Below are positions 30,088-39,970 of a DNA stretch of 64,000 nucleotides, in pieces. Within the stretch, counting starts at the first letter, position 1; every line of letters begins with the position of its first letter. Where the stretch lies: the NCBI RefSeq assembly GCF_000372725.1, contig NW_005199305.1:2428-66427 (forward strand), read 5' to 3'. Under the pieces are notes generated by a model. It searched no databases, was not told the origin of the DNA, and was given only the letters and a program-made list of their open reading frames with translations. Origin of the DNA: Emiliania huxleyi CCMP1516. Its lineage: Eukaryota > Haptophyta > Isochrysidales > Noelaerhabdaceae. The position numbers and the translations under genes were made by a program.

Positions 30088-30956
30088 TTAGCCTGGACTC
30101 ACTTGTCGTCGGCTACGCTGCCTCTCGCTCCATTTGCTCGAGATCTGTCCGGCGCGACTCGTTTTTCGAAATTCTTTTTTTGGCGTGCTAAAATTCTTTT
30201 TTCCAGATTTTCGAGTCCTTTGCCGCCTTTTCTGCTCCCTCTTTTGTCAAGAACGGAATCGTCAAAATCTCGAAAGCCAGGGCGGCATCCGCGCCGCCGC
30301 CAACCAAGAGAATCATCTTCAACTTCGCCAAAGAGGTCGGCAACCCGAGCGCCGTCGACCGCACCGACTACGGCACAGCCTCCGGCAGCGCCCGCGGGGC
30401 TTCGCCCAGCACCACTCGCAACAGCTCTCTCGCGCCGCCGTCTGTGGCGATGCGCAAAACATCAACAACGCTGCTCGCAACATGCATGTCACGCACTCAT
30501 TCATTCATTCACGACCGGTCTCAACGTCCCACCCCCCTGCGCGCGGGCCTTCTAGGCCCGCGGGTAGTCTCCCTCCATCCCCAGGGCCTCCAGGGCTCGC
30601 ACCTCAACCTCTCACAGACCAGCGCACAGCGCCATACGACGTATTTTCCTCTCAATAACAAGGCTTTATGTAGCGGCCGACTCACCACATAAGTTAGGTT
30701 AGGTAGAAAGGTGAAGAACAGTCAGGCTCGGACTGGACACCAGCGCGGTATGGGTGGACGCGGGACAGATGATGACGACACGCACGAGCAACACACAGAC
30801 ACAAACAAGCTCACAAGACACACAGCCAGCTGGCTGCCACACACCCTGAGTTGGCGTACTGTACACATAACTCAAGGCCACGTCCCCCCTGTCGCCCCCC
30901 CCAGCACTCCAAGGTGCCAAAGGAACAAACAAGGGCACAACAACACAACAGACGAA
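30088..30956. other. Spacer with a possible orphan exon
   Basis: After the acceptor TTTTTTCCAG at 30206 a frame reads IFESFAAFSAPSFVKNGIVK and IIFNFAKEVGNPSAVDRTDY up to about 30470. It could be a terminal exon but no upstream exon was found. A copy of the GAAGAACAGTCAGGCTCGGA element is at 30702-30745. Confidence 0.3.
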
Positions 30957-31120
30957 CAGGAAGTAACATGCGAGGCTAGAGCAGGCTTGCTCCGCCTCTA
31001 GCAATCTCGCCGCCAGCCGCAAGGCATGGACGAGACCGTGTTTGGGGTCTAGGGAGGTGTCTATGGACGCCCTCCTCAGAGGCTAGCGGCCAGCTGCTAG
31101 CCCTATCTCGCACTCACGGG
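30957..31120 (+). repeat. Long inverted repeat, left arm
   Basis: 164 bp starting CAGGAAGTAACATGCGAG and ending CGCACTCACGGG. Its reverse complement, with roughly 12-15% differences by eye, is 33667-33827. No clear target-site duplication flanks the pair. Confidence 0.85.
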
Positions 31121-31227
31121 CAGTGACAATTCAATGGGTGAGTGTTGGCGAGCAGAGGCGCGTGGGCTGAATCTAGATCGCACGCCATGACTTGGGGGGG
31201 CGTGCGACCGCAGCGCGCCCGCCGTCA

Positions 31228-31481
31228 GCTCGACGGGGCGCGCGTGTCAGCTAGAAGTTTGCCAGTAGAGCTATCCTGGTCTTTCCGAAGGCGAGCCTCG
31301 CGCCACGGTTGCCAGCCGTGCCTCCGCGAGAGTCGCCCCTCGAGCCGCGTCCCGTCGGCACTGTCCCTGAGTGCGTCCCGCCTTGGCGGCACACACTCGG
31401 CGAGGACAGTCCGGCCTACGGGAACGTGTCGCGCGCCGGCGACGGTTGCGGCGGGGTCGTTGTATGTACGAAGCGCCGATG
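31228..31481 (-). repeat. Dispersed 250-bp repeat, copy 1
   Basis: Reverse complement of 35723-35979. Shared blocks include CGGGACGCACTCAGGGACAG, GCGGAGGCACGGCTGGCA and TCTTCGGAAAGACCAGGAT-like sequence, and one end is GACACGCGCGCCC. No coding capacity is credible. It is probably a non-autonomous element. Confidence 0.85.
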
Positions 31482-31857
31482 GCACGACCACCGCCCTGCA
31501 TCGCAGACCGGGCAAGGATCTCGCCGCCCTCGTGAGTGATCAGGTAGCGGGCGCGCGGCGAGGCGGCGTGGGTCGCTGGGTCGCCGCTGTCGATATGTAT
31601 CACTGCGCGGTACTCTGTTGAGACCGCACACACAGCTGCCGCGGCGGGCGGCGCGCGGTGCACATGGGGATCGGGCCCCGCCGGTCCTCGCTCCTCGGCT
31701 GATGTGTGAGTCGTCACCTGAAGAGCGCACAGACGACAGACGCCACTCGCCAGAGTGCAGAAGCAAATAAAGCCGTAGTGCAGCGACACCGTAGAGAGAG
31801 AGAGCGGGGGGGTGAAGCTGCCGCGCGCGCGCGCGCGCGCGATGGCTGTCTGCGCGA

Positions 31858-32163
31858 GGGGAGCCGCCCGTCGCCCATCGTGTGCGCCGCCTCGAGCAGC
31901 GGCACGGCGCTCGCCGGCCCGACGCTCTCCTGCAGCGCCTGCGCGCAGAGCAGCTCGAGGCGCGGCACCTGGTACATCTGCGCCAGCTGCCGCAGGTCGA
32001 GCGCGCGCTGCGCTCTGCCGCCCTCCTCCTCGCCGAGGTCGAGCTGGTCGGTGAGGAGGTAGCGGACGAGGGCGGTGAAGGTGGCGAGATCGGTGTTGCG
32101 CACCGTGACCTCGGCGGCGTCGCGCTCCTTCATGCCGATGCCGAACATGGTCAGAAAGAACAC
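31858..32163 (-). pseudogene. Captured BTB-domain fragment
   Basis: Encodes TMFGIGMKERDAAEVTV through LEAAHTMGDGRL with few differences from residues about 410-515 of the NHL-BTB protein at 59-60.7 kb. It has no start, no N-terminal NHL domain, and stops short of the C-terminal helices. Both ends abut near-identical CAGACAGCCAT + CGCGCGCG tracts (about 31835-31858 and 32192-32215), so the fragment sits between short direct repeats. Confidence 0.8.
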
Positions 32164-32629
32164 GGACCGCGCGCGCACGCCGCACGGCGCGGGCGCGCGC
32201 GAAATGGCTGTCTGTCTCTGTGTGTGCTGTGTGTCGTCTGGGTCGAGCTGCGCCGCCGCCGGCGAGCAATACATACTTTATCGGGACGCACGGCACACGC
32301 AGTTCGCTGCTTGCTTGACGCGCCTGAAGCCGCTTTCTTATAAACACGTACCTGATGTGAATCATGGAGCTGCACACAATATCTCGCGCGAACACACCTC
32401 GACTCAGATCTCCCCCTCTTCCCGCGTTCTCGGCGCCCGTCCACCCAGCACGCTCCATGGAGCGCACGTCGCATGCTCACAAGAAGTGGCCGGCGACCCC
32501 CCTCGCCAGCGCTGGCACCGGATGCACGGTCGGCACCTAGGGGGCAGTAGAGCGAGCGGTAAGAGGCACGCCAGTCGACCTTCATCATGTGCATGTGCAT
32601 GTGCATGCGCATGTCAGCCCATCCACCCA

Positions 32630-32745
32630 AGGCGCGAGATATGGCGAGATATGGGGAGATATGGGCCGGCTTCCTCTCGTACAAGGCGCGAGATATGGCG
32701 AGATATGGCGAGATATGGGCCGACTTTCTCTCGTACGGTGAACCC
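32630..32745 (-). repeat. 10-bp ATATCTCGCC array with 56-bp higher-order copy
   Basis: On the gene strand TACGAGAG(A/G)AAG, then CGGCCCATATCTC, then CCATATCTCGCC units occur twice in tandem (32634-32690 and 32691-32745). It lies in the 3' intron region of the glutaredoxin gene, preceded by ATGCAC repeats at 32587-32610. Confidence 0.8.
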
Positions 32746-32792
32746 CCTTCTCTCCCCACCGCGTGTGCGCTGCAAGAGCGTGCGGCCGGCAC

Positions 32793-32935
32793 CTGTGGGA
32801 TCGCCGCCGCCGCCGCCGCCGCCTCGGCTCCTCCGGTCGGCACGACGGCGCCGCGGCTCCACTCCTCATGGCGAACAGGCCGCTTCCGTGGGTCGGTGGA
32901 CGGCGCGGCCGCCTAAAACAGAAATGCGGGCATGG

Positions 32936-32975
<40 letters not shown>

Positions 32976-33587
32976 CGGTGGTGGGGTCTGGAAGGGCGCG
33001 GCCGCCTCGTACAGGGCGAGGTGCTCGTTGGCCATGATCAGGGCGGCGAGGTCGGAGCCGCCTCCGACGTGGTGGTCCCCAAAGAAAATCTGCGAGCAGA
33101 CGCGCTCACGGTTCGAGGAGAGCGCGGAGCAGGGAAGGGGTGGGGGCGTGAGGCAACGACGGGCACCTGCGGCATCGACGTGACGCCGGGAGGCACCAGC
33201 TGCCGCACATCGTCGAGCCGCTCGGGATGGTGCGTGACGGAGATCTCGGTGTACTCCCACCCAAGCATCTCGAAGAGCCGTTTTGCGGCCTGCCGGCGGC
33301 GGCGGTGGCGGTAGTGGGAGCGCGGCTGCGGTCCGAGCGGTGTGATGTCCGCAGCGCGACCAACAGCAGTGTGATTTGGCCGCGCCGGCGTTGGGAGTCA
33401 CCTTGCAAGGGTCACAAGTCTCGAGCGAAAAGATGGTGACACGCGGTGGACTCGGCGCGGCCGGCGGAGCGGCAAACGGCCCGCAGAGAGGAGCTCGGAG
33501 GCGCGAGCAGGCGAGCTGCGGCAGCGGCGGCGCCACGATCGGGGAAGAGAAGGCGAGGAGCGAGCAGTGGAGCGCGAGCACGGCCAT
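32793..33587 (-). CDS. Glutaredoxin-like protein with leader peptide
   Basis: Exons 33587-33402, 33289-33167, 33089-33006 and 32912-32793 are all phase 0 and give 171 aa to that point. The start MAVLALHCSLLAFSSPIVAP is a hydrophobic secretory/plastid-type leader. The fold then reads VTIFSLETCDPCK (C-x-x-C redox site), AAKRLFEMLGWEYTEISVTH, GVTSMPQ (the cis-Pro loop) and IFFGDHHVGGGSDLAAL (glutathione-binding VGG-x-SDL). A 40-residue tail (AAAPSTDPRKRPVRHEEWSR..) follows. One more exon downstream (near 32540-32585, KVDWRASYRSLYCP) may follow; the true 3' end is uncertain. Intron 3 is GC-AG and is bounded by the direct repeat AGGCGGCCGCGCC. Thiol-disulfide exchange in plastid or secretory compartment is inferred. 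Confidence 0.8.
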
Positions 33588-33666
33588 TGCCCGGAAGCAC
33601 AGTCCACAGAGCTTCGGCGAGATCGAGAGAGAGATGGCGGCTTTGAGAAGCAGCACCATACAAACA

Positions 33667-33827
33667 CCCGTGAGTGCGAGATAGGGCTAGCAGTAGGCAG
33701 CTAGCCTGTGAGGAGGGCGTCCATAGACACCTCACTAGACCCCACACACGGTCTCGTCCGTGCCTCGCCGGCCGGCGAGATCGCTAGAGGTGGAGCAAGC
33801 CTGCTCAGGCTCGCATGTTACTTCCTG
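33667..33827 (-). repeat. Long inverted repeat, right arm
   Basis: Reverse complement of 30957-31120, ending GTTACTTCCTG. The two arms enclose 2.5 kb holding the dispersed repeat, the BTB fragment and the whole glutaredoxin gene. The arm lies about 80 bp upstream of the glutaredoxin start. Confidence 0.85.
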
Positions 33828-34278
33828 ATGTGTGTGTCGACTCGAGGAAGCGAAAAAGACAAAAAAAGAGATAACCCAGTGCCCGAGTGCACGCCCGCAG
33901 CGGGCCCATCGGATGGCGAGGTGGTAGGGAGGGGCGCGAACGCCGAACGAGCATGCACAGGACGGTGACATCAGGGAAGATCCGCAGCAGCGCGCTCAGC
34001 AGAAGGTGGGCAAGCGCGGTGATGCGCTCGGCGATGCGCTGGCAGCGGTTAACGCCCGCCACGCTGGTGAGCGCCTCCCTGACTAGCGCGTGGTGGAGGG
34101 CGAGCGCCTCCTTCATCTCCGCCTCCAGCTGCTCCGCGGCCGTATCAGCGAGCGACACGCCGTTGTCAGGGAGGGCGCCGGTCCTCGCTCGCCCATTCGC
34201 CCTGGCGAACTTGGTGGATATGGCGTCGAGGCGGGAATGCAGCTTGGAGAGCGAAAGATCGCACGGGCGGGGACCTGT
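33828..34278 (-). other. Region with a possible orphan exon
   Basis: Minus-strand frame at about 34255-33930: SKLHSRLDAISTKFARANGR, LADTAAEQLEAEMKEALALH, VNRCQRIAERITALAHLLLS. It is strongly amphipathic and looks like a coding helical exon, but no start, splice partners or family could be fixed. Confidence 0.3.
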
Positions 34279-34428
34279 AAATAAATAAATAAAACGGACA
34301 CCTCTACTAGGAGATGGGTAAAAAGGAACAGGTCCCCGCCCTGCGGTCTTTTTGTGCAGGGTTCTTTGTGGGTGTGGTCGGCGACTAGCGGGGACCTGTT
34401 CATTTAGGTGTCCGTTTATTTATGGAGG
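34279..34428. repeat. 150-bp foldback (MITE-like) element
   Basis: Nested inverted repeats. Outer arms are AAATAAATAAAACGGACACC (ending about 34303) and AGGTGTCCGTTTATTTAT (34406-34423). Inner arms are GAACAGGTCCCCGC (34325) and GCGGGGACCTGTTC (34388-34401). A small central hairpin is CCCTGC/GCAGGG. GCGGGGACCTGT also precedes the left outer arm. It is AT-richer than its surroundings. Confidence 0.75.
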
Positions 34429-34923
34429 CACTGACATGCCCAGATAGATCTCAACATATCAACGCTCACTCGCCCACGCCTCGTCGAATCCTAACGCTGT
34501 CAAACGAGGCACGTTTCGCTTGGCGCGGCCCCGCTCTGTGCCTTGACTGCCCCCCCGCTCTGCCGCTCGCTCCCTGTCCCTCTCACCTCTCTCTGACTCG
34601 GTCGGCGCCTCTCCACACAGCTCGTCACGCGCCTTCTCTTGTCCCCGCAGCCGTCAACTCAAACATACTCCATGCAGAGGATTCAGTCATAGCGGCCCGG
34701 CACTACTCACGCGGGGTGGGAGGCCACCGGGGCGGCTCACACGAGCGGGGCCTTGGCCTGCGCGGCGGCCACCGCAAGCTCCTCTGCCTCGGTCATCCCT
34801 TGTTCCTTGCTTAGGCCTGACGCGTTAGAGAGAAGACAGACGAGTAGAGGGGGCGCCGTAGGGGAGGGTTCATGGTGTCGGGGGGAAGGGGCGGATACGC
34901 TGGTGGGCGGGGCGAGGGGAGCG
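34429..34923. other. Silent spacer
   Basis: No gene, RNA or repeat recognised. It forms the 3' flank of the small membrane protein gene. Confidence 0.45.
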
Positions 34924-35427
34924 TCACGCGCCAAACCAGAGGCCGAGGATGAGCGAGTAGATAGGCTCAAAGGCGCCGAAGCTGATCTTGATGAGGCCGA
35001 TCCAGAGCCATCCAAGAGGAAGGAATCCCAGGAGGAGGGCTTGGTCGGAGAGGGGGAAAAAGTAGAGCGGCAGCGTGTAGTCGAGCGGCGGGCTCGAGCC
35101 AACGGCCTCCTTCGGTTTGAGCCCAAAAACGCTGAGGATGAAGGTGTAGATCGAACTGAGAAGGTTGCCGAGAAACGGGATCGAAAGGAGGCCATACCAG
35201 ACGTAGGTCATGATGCCGCCTGCGGAAGCGGCGAGCGCAGCAGGCGCAGGGTGGGTTTTGTTCGGCAAATCGCGCTCCTCTATGGCGCTTGCTCACCGAC
35301 CCCCAGCGGGACCCAGGCCGGATTTTCGATGTCAAGTGTGTACGTGACCTCCTTCTTTCGCGGGACGAGGAAATCGCAGCACTCCTTCGCCGACACCATG
35401 ACTTCAATGTAGGCGCTCTTGGGGGGC
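34924..35427 (-). CDS. Small multipass membrane protein, 5' end unresolved
   Basis: Two exons fit with phase 1: one ending at 35297 (YIEVMVSAKECCDFLVPRKK, ENPAWVPLG) and 35219-34924. The second reads GGIMTYVWYGLLSIPFLGNL, LLSSIYTFILSVFGLKPKEA, LPLYFFPLSDQALLLGFLPL, GWLWIGLIKISFGAFEPIYS and ends LILGLWFGA, with three or four hydrophobic spans. The intron donor is GTGAGC. The start codon is not found: exon 1 runs back into a tandem repeat at 35424. Family not recognised. The gene may be real with its first exon displaced by repeat insertion. Confidence 0.55.
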
Positions 35428-35600
35428 ACCGCGGATTGCAATTGTGGAAAAAAGAAAGAAAACATACAGGGCACCGCGGATTGCACGTGTGGAAAAAAGA
35501 AAGGAGACGCGGCCCGGATGGGAGGATGGGACGCCGCCACGCCACCACACAGGGATTTTCATTGTGGAGATGGGAGAATCTCACATTGGGGAGTATAGGT
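35424..35600. repeat. Tandem 44-bp repeat and LINE-tail-like sequence
   Basis: GGGCACCGCGGATTGCA...GTGTGGAAAAAAGAAAG occurs twice in tandem (from about 35425 and 35469). It continues into GGGAGGATGGGACGCCGCCA and CACCACACAGGGATTTTC, which closely resemble the 3' end of the LINE-like copies at 26.5 and 54.7 kb. Confidence 0.75.
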
Positions 35601-35633
35601 ACGAGGCTGGTGCGGCATCTCTTGCGGGTCTCG

Positions 35634-35722
35634 CCAGGGGCGCCTACCAACCTCGCTTGCGAGGGGCGTGTGGCATGTCTGAACGGACTCGTGAGGGGCG
35701 CCTGCCAACCTCGCTTCGTCGA
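35634..35722. repeat. 60-bp tandem repeat
   Basis: AGGGGCGCCTRCCAACCTCG recurs at about 35635 and 35695 with GGCATGT and ACTCGTG between. It lies next to the dispersed 250-bp repeat. Confidence 0.7.
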
Positions 35723-35979
35723 AGCGGCGCTCGGTACCCACACCCACCCCGCCGCATTCGTCGCCGGCGCGCGACACGTTCCCGTCGGCTGGACTGCCCT
35801 CGTCGAGTGCGTGTCGCCAACCAAGGCGGGACGCACTCAGGGACAGTGCCGGCGGGACGCGGCTCGAGAGGCGGCTCCCGCGGAGGCACGGCTGGCACCT
35901 GTGGCGCAGGGCTCGTCTTCGGAAAGACCAGGATCGCTCTACTGGCAAAGTTCTGGCTGACACGCGCGCCCGGTCGAGC
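35723..35979 (+). repeat. Dispersed 250-bp repeat, copy 2
   Basis: Inverted relative to 31228-31481. Similarity is continuous apart from small indels. Confidence 0.85.
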
Positions 35980-36034
35980 CTTGCCGATGTGTGTGTGTGT
36001 GCTGTAGACTGACTGCTCAGACGTTGACATTGGC

Positions 36035-36600
36035 ATGACGACCGATCGCTGCTCGCGCGTTGCCGTCTGTGCGGCGCTCTTCTTCTTCTCTGGTGGCCTG
36101 TACTGGCTATGCGCGCCGCCCCGATGCTCGCAGCAGCCACTGGCGGCGAACCGCGGCCGACTCCGCCATCGCGGCCGCAGCTGTTGAGCTCTCCAGAAAA
36201 CTGGTGCCTCATATGCTGCCTCCCTGCGGATGCTGCCGGCGAGCCTGGCGGTCCGCTGTACTACAAGGATGTGCTGACTCGATTTCTACTCGAATTCTTC
36301 TACCCCCACGACTCGGAACGCGAATGTGACAGGACCATCGGGTCCTTCAGCCACCAAAGTGAGATCACCCGAGAGCAGCTGAGCCTGCCTCGGGCCTCGC
36401 CTCCCTCTCCTTCAGGCATTCGTGGCATCCTATGGGTCGTCCAGAGTATCGACCTCTGGCTTGTCAGTCGCGGTCACTTGATGACCCCCATGAAGTACAG
36501 CGATCGCCATCTCGCTGGCCTCTCCGCAGGCCCCCCCGACCGCGTCGAACTCATCGGCGCGGGCTCTCTCGGCTACGGGACCGGCCCCAGCTTCGGCTGA
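36035..36600 (+). CDS. Hypothetical membrane-anchored protein
   Basis: ATG at 36035 reads MTTDRCSRVAVCAALFFFSG with a hydrophobic stretch CAALFFFSGGLYWLC, a type II anchor. A stop follows in that frame. A second frame after acceptor-like CCGCAG or TCCAG near 36180-36194 reads ENWCLICCLPADAAGEPGGP, LYYKDVLTRFLLEFFYPHDS, ERECDRTIGSFSHQ and stays open to the stop at 36600. The join is not certain. No family recognised. The spacing to the next gene is 300 bp on the same strand. Confidence 0.35.
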
Positions 36601-36901
36601 GGGCTAACAAGCTGCCGAGCCCAAATCACTGTGAGAGTCGTGATTTCTTGTTGGTTAATAAAAATCTCTCTCTCTACGGCACACACTGCTCTCTACGGCC
36701 TGATCGCGGCGCCGAGCAGTGTGTGCTCGCCGCCGGCGCGGCTGCGGCTCCTGGTTGGCATCATCACGGCGCCTTTGAACCGCGACCGCCGCGTCTGGAT
36801 CCGCCAGAAGCTGCGCGTCTCCGAGGCGCGCCGCCGGGGCGTGCAAAAGAAAGAAATCCCGCGGGTGTCCGCACAGCCGCAGGTCTTCGCTCCGCCCACA
36901 C
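36601..36901. other. 5' region of the dehydrogenase gene
   Basis: Contains AATAAAAATCTCTCTCTC near 36657. No gene recognised. Probably the promoter region of the downstream gene. Confidence 0.4.
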
Positions 36902-37723
36902 ATGCTGCGTCGCTGGATGCTCGCCGGCGCCGGCGCCGGCCTCGCCGCCGCCTCCGCCGCGCTCAGCCTCCCGCGCGCGGAGCCGGCGAAGAAGACCTAC
37001 CTCGTCACGGGCTGCTCTGCCGGCCTCGGTCTCGAGCTTGTGAGGCAGCTCGCCGCACGAGGCGACCGCGTGTACGCCACGTGCCGCACGCCCGCCGCCT
37101 CAGCCAGCGGCGTCGATGAGCTCAGCCAGGTGGCAGGAGATGTCGTCCTCGTGCAGGGCGTCGATGTCACCAGCGACTCGGTCGGCGAGACGCTGAAGGC
37201 AGCGCTCGCAGGCGTCAAGCTGGACTGCATCGTGCACAACGCGGGCGGCTTCGCTGCGTCTCGTGCCGAGCAGAAGCTCGACACCATCTGCATGGACGCG
37301 ATGCGCCGCGGCTTCGAGCTCAACACGCTGAGCGTGCTGCGCGTCACGCAAGCGCTGCTGCCGCAGCTGTCGGCGCCGGGAGGCAAGCTCGTCGTAATCT
37401 CGTCGATGATAGGCTCGATCGCAGACAACAGCAGCGGCGGCATGTACGCGTACCGCACATCCAAGGCCGCGGTCAACATGGTGTCCAAGTCGTTGGCCAA
37501 CGACCTCAAACCGCAAGGCATCGCCGTGGTCGCAATCTCGCCCGGCTTCGTGGCGACCCATTTCGGCGGCATGTCGCCGGAGCAGAAGATGAAGGTCGGC
37601 GCCAAGCCAGTCACGCCGTCGGTGCGAGGCATCGTCGAGGCGATCGATGCTCTCGAGCTCAGCAACACGGGCAGCTTTGTGCACACCAACTACGGCGACG
37701 GATTGCAGCCCGCGCCTTGGTGA
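36902..37723 (+). CDS. Short-chain dehydrogenase/reductase (SDR)
   Basis: Single exon, 273 aa. Classical SDR Rossmann fold: TGCSAGLG at residues 36-43 (cofactor-binding TGxxxGxG), HNAGG at 112-116, active-site Ser in VVISS at 167-168, and Y184-x-x-x-K188 in YRTSK. The tail after SPGFVATHFGG carries the substrate loop. A 28-residue N-terminal extension with a hydrophobic run (MLAGAGAGLAAASAALSL) can be a membrane anchor or organelle leader. Arg-60ff (ATCRTP) suggests NADP(H) preference. Substrate unknown; carbonyl/alcohol redox is the family role. Start chosen as the only in-frame ATG before the fold. Confidence 0.93.
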   Translation: MLRRWMLAGAGAGLAAASAALSLPRAEPAKKTYLVTGCSAGLGLELVRQLAARGDRVYATCRTPAASASGVDELSQVAGDVVLVQGVDVTSDSVGETLKAALAGVKLDCIVHNAGGFAASRAEQKLDTICMDAMRRGFELNTLSVLRVTQALLPQLSAPGGKLVVISSMIGSIADNSSGGMYAYRTSKAAVNMVSKSLANDLKPQGIAVVAISPGFVATHFGGMSPEQKMKVGAKPVTPSVRGIVEAIDALELSNTGSFVHTNYGDGLQPAPW

Positions 37724-39135
37724 GGTGAGCGTTTTTGTGCTTGGTATATATTGGAGGGTGTGTCACTGTGTGTGGACTGTGCATACATGTACGGCAGCGT
37801 GTAGACGAAAGAGGAACGTTCACGCTTCACGCATCACGGCGCCGAGCTGCCACACCACACACACACGACACAGCGGGGAGGGAGTGGTTCTAACTTCTAA
37901 AGGGAGTACCTGTGTTAGTGCCAGTGCGAGCCAGTCCCGTGCCCAGTCCTGTACCCAGTGTTGTGCGAGGGAGTTTTGTTGTAAAATTCTAAAGGGAGAG
38001 GACCCTGAGTTGACCAGGGGTTGTGCGCTGGGCCCTCCTGCTCGGCTCCAGCCAGTAGACAAGTCTTGTCATCAACAGAGTAGAAGGATCTGACCTCGGG
38101 GCCGATGTGACCAAGCGCTGGTAGCGTGGTTTAACCTCACACCCATGGTCTCACAGTGTGCCGGCAGTCGCCGAGCAGTGTCGCTCACACAAGCCGCAGC
38201 ACAAGTGACTGAGGGCCAGTGAGGGCGAGCCCATCGCTGTCACAGCTGTGGCAGCCGCACAATAGGCTGTGTCAACTGTGCAGAGTGTGTGAGCAGCAGA
38301 GGAGCTGCTCTCCAGGCTTCTGTCGCAAAGAGCTGCATGCCACCGAAAGCGCTGTCGAGGTTCGCCGAGCGCGGCGCAGGTTGAGGGAAGCCGCCACCGA
38401 CGAGCGCGTTGGACTTTTCACTCCGGACAAAGACGGGCACACAGCGGACGGTGCGGGGCGTGTGCCCGTCATAGCGGCGAGGCGCGGGACCGTCTGTGGC
38501 GAAGTGGGTCGCGTCCCTGATTTCCTCAACTCACGGTCCTCTCCCCGTATAAGATCTCTGGTCGCGCGCACCTAACAAGACTTGGTGGACCGCCACCGCG
38601 TCTGTGCCGGCTCTTGCACATGGCTGCTGCGTCCTGATTGCGTGCGCCACGCGGATTGAGTCCAATGCACAGCACTGCAGGGACCGGCGCATGCCATGCC
38701 CATGGGCTCGAGGTATGTGCGCGTCAAATTATACGCGCGTTGTGTTGGGTTCGCGGGGACCGCTCACGCAGTTCCACGAGCAGGGGTATGTGACACGTCT
38801 TGCCGCCGCGTTCGGTAGAAGAGGTTAGATCCTGGTCGGCCACGCCTGAGAAAAAGCCCGACGAAGCCCCCATTAGTATTTGGTCGCTGGAAATTATGAC
38901 GATTGAGGAGTTCATGGACAAATTTAGGTAGCAAAATAGTGAAAGAGGTCGTTAGGCAGTTGCGCCACGGCCTTCTTTAGTAAAAGGCGAAAGAAGGGCA
39001 CGTATGACGTAACCGCGATACCCTCTTCACAGTGAATTCGGGCACTCTTGTAGCGGCTCGGAACCAGGCTGCTTGTGGCGGGGCCCTGCCGTTACACCTT
39101 CGTTCAAGCCGTTCGCCCCAACCACACAACCAACC
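37724..39135. other. Intergenic region between SDR and tubulin
   Basis: TTCTAAAGGGAG occurs twice (about 37892 and 37989), with CCAGTCCTGTACCCAGT-type repeats between. The remainder has no repeat, RNA gene or coding frame that I can support. CTCCGGACAAAGACGGGCAC at 38421 is in no credible gene. Confidence 0.45.
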
Positions 39136-39970
39136 ATGGCGCGCGCCGCAGCCGCGCCCGCGCGCGCCCCACCCGCCCGCCAGCCCGATCGCCGCGCCCC
39201 CAGTGCTGCGGCGACGCCGCCTGCCCCTCACGCGCCTCTCAGCGCCGCGCGCCATGCCACAGCCCTGCGCGCCGCGGCTCACGTCTGCGCGCCCTCGTGT
39301 CGCAGCGCGAGTGCATCACCATCCACCTCGGCCAGGCCGGCGTCCAGACCGGCAACGCCTGCTGGGAGGTAGCGCCATCCGTACTCGAGTTGGGGCAACA
39401 CACAAACCCTCAAACTTGCCCCACACCCCCAATGCGCAGCTCTTCTGCCTCGAGCACGGAATCCAGCCCGACGGCCAGATGCCCTCCGACAAGACCATCG
39501 GAGGCGGCGACGATGCGTTCAACACCTTCTTCTCCGAGACTGGCTCGGGCAAGCACGTGCCGCGCACCGTCTTCATCGACCTCGAGCCGACCGTCATCGG
39601 CGCGTCCCGCCCCTCCCCCGCCAATGCGCGCTAATCGGATTCAGATGGCAGCTATGCGGAAACAGAGCAAAAACATACCCGCGCGGCTTGAGCTGAGAAG
39701 CCCCTCCGCCTCCTCTCCCCCAACAGACGAGGTTCGCACGGGCACGTACCGCCAGCTCTATCACCCGGAGCAGCTCATCTCGGGCAAGGAGGACGCGGCC
39801 AACAACTACGCCCGTGGCCACTACACCGTCGGCAAGGAGATCGTCGACCTGGTCCTCGATCGCATCCGCAAGCTGGCCGACAACTGCACCGGCCTGCAGG
39901 GCTTCTTCGCCTTCAACGCCATCGGCGGCGGCACCGGCTCCGGCCTGGGCGCCCTCCTGCTCGACTACCT
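39136..39970 (+). pseudogene. Alpha-tubulin, 5' half only
   Basis: Exons: ATG alone (39136-39138), 39306-39368 ([21 protein letters not shown]), 39440-39599 ([19 protein letters not shown].. [14 protein letters not shown]) and 39727 to about 39970 ([40 protein letters not shown]). It ends at the GTP-binding [16 protein letters not shown], about residue 150 of 450. The next 1.5 kb has no tubulin sequence. Intron 1 (ATG|GC...AG) and intron 3 (ATCG|GC...AG) are GC-AG; intron 2 is GT-AG. Conservation of tubulin makes these junctions very secure. Either a broken duplicate or a gene cut by rearrangement. It lacks the beta-sheet core and C-terminal half, so it cannot make a working tubulin. Confidence 0.9.

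Noticed and set aside
31120-33667. Retrovirus-like element between the repeats at 31.0 and 33.7 kb
   Set aside because: The repeats are inverted, not direct, and there is no gag or polymerase coding sequence, so an LTR-type reading is not supported.
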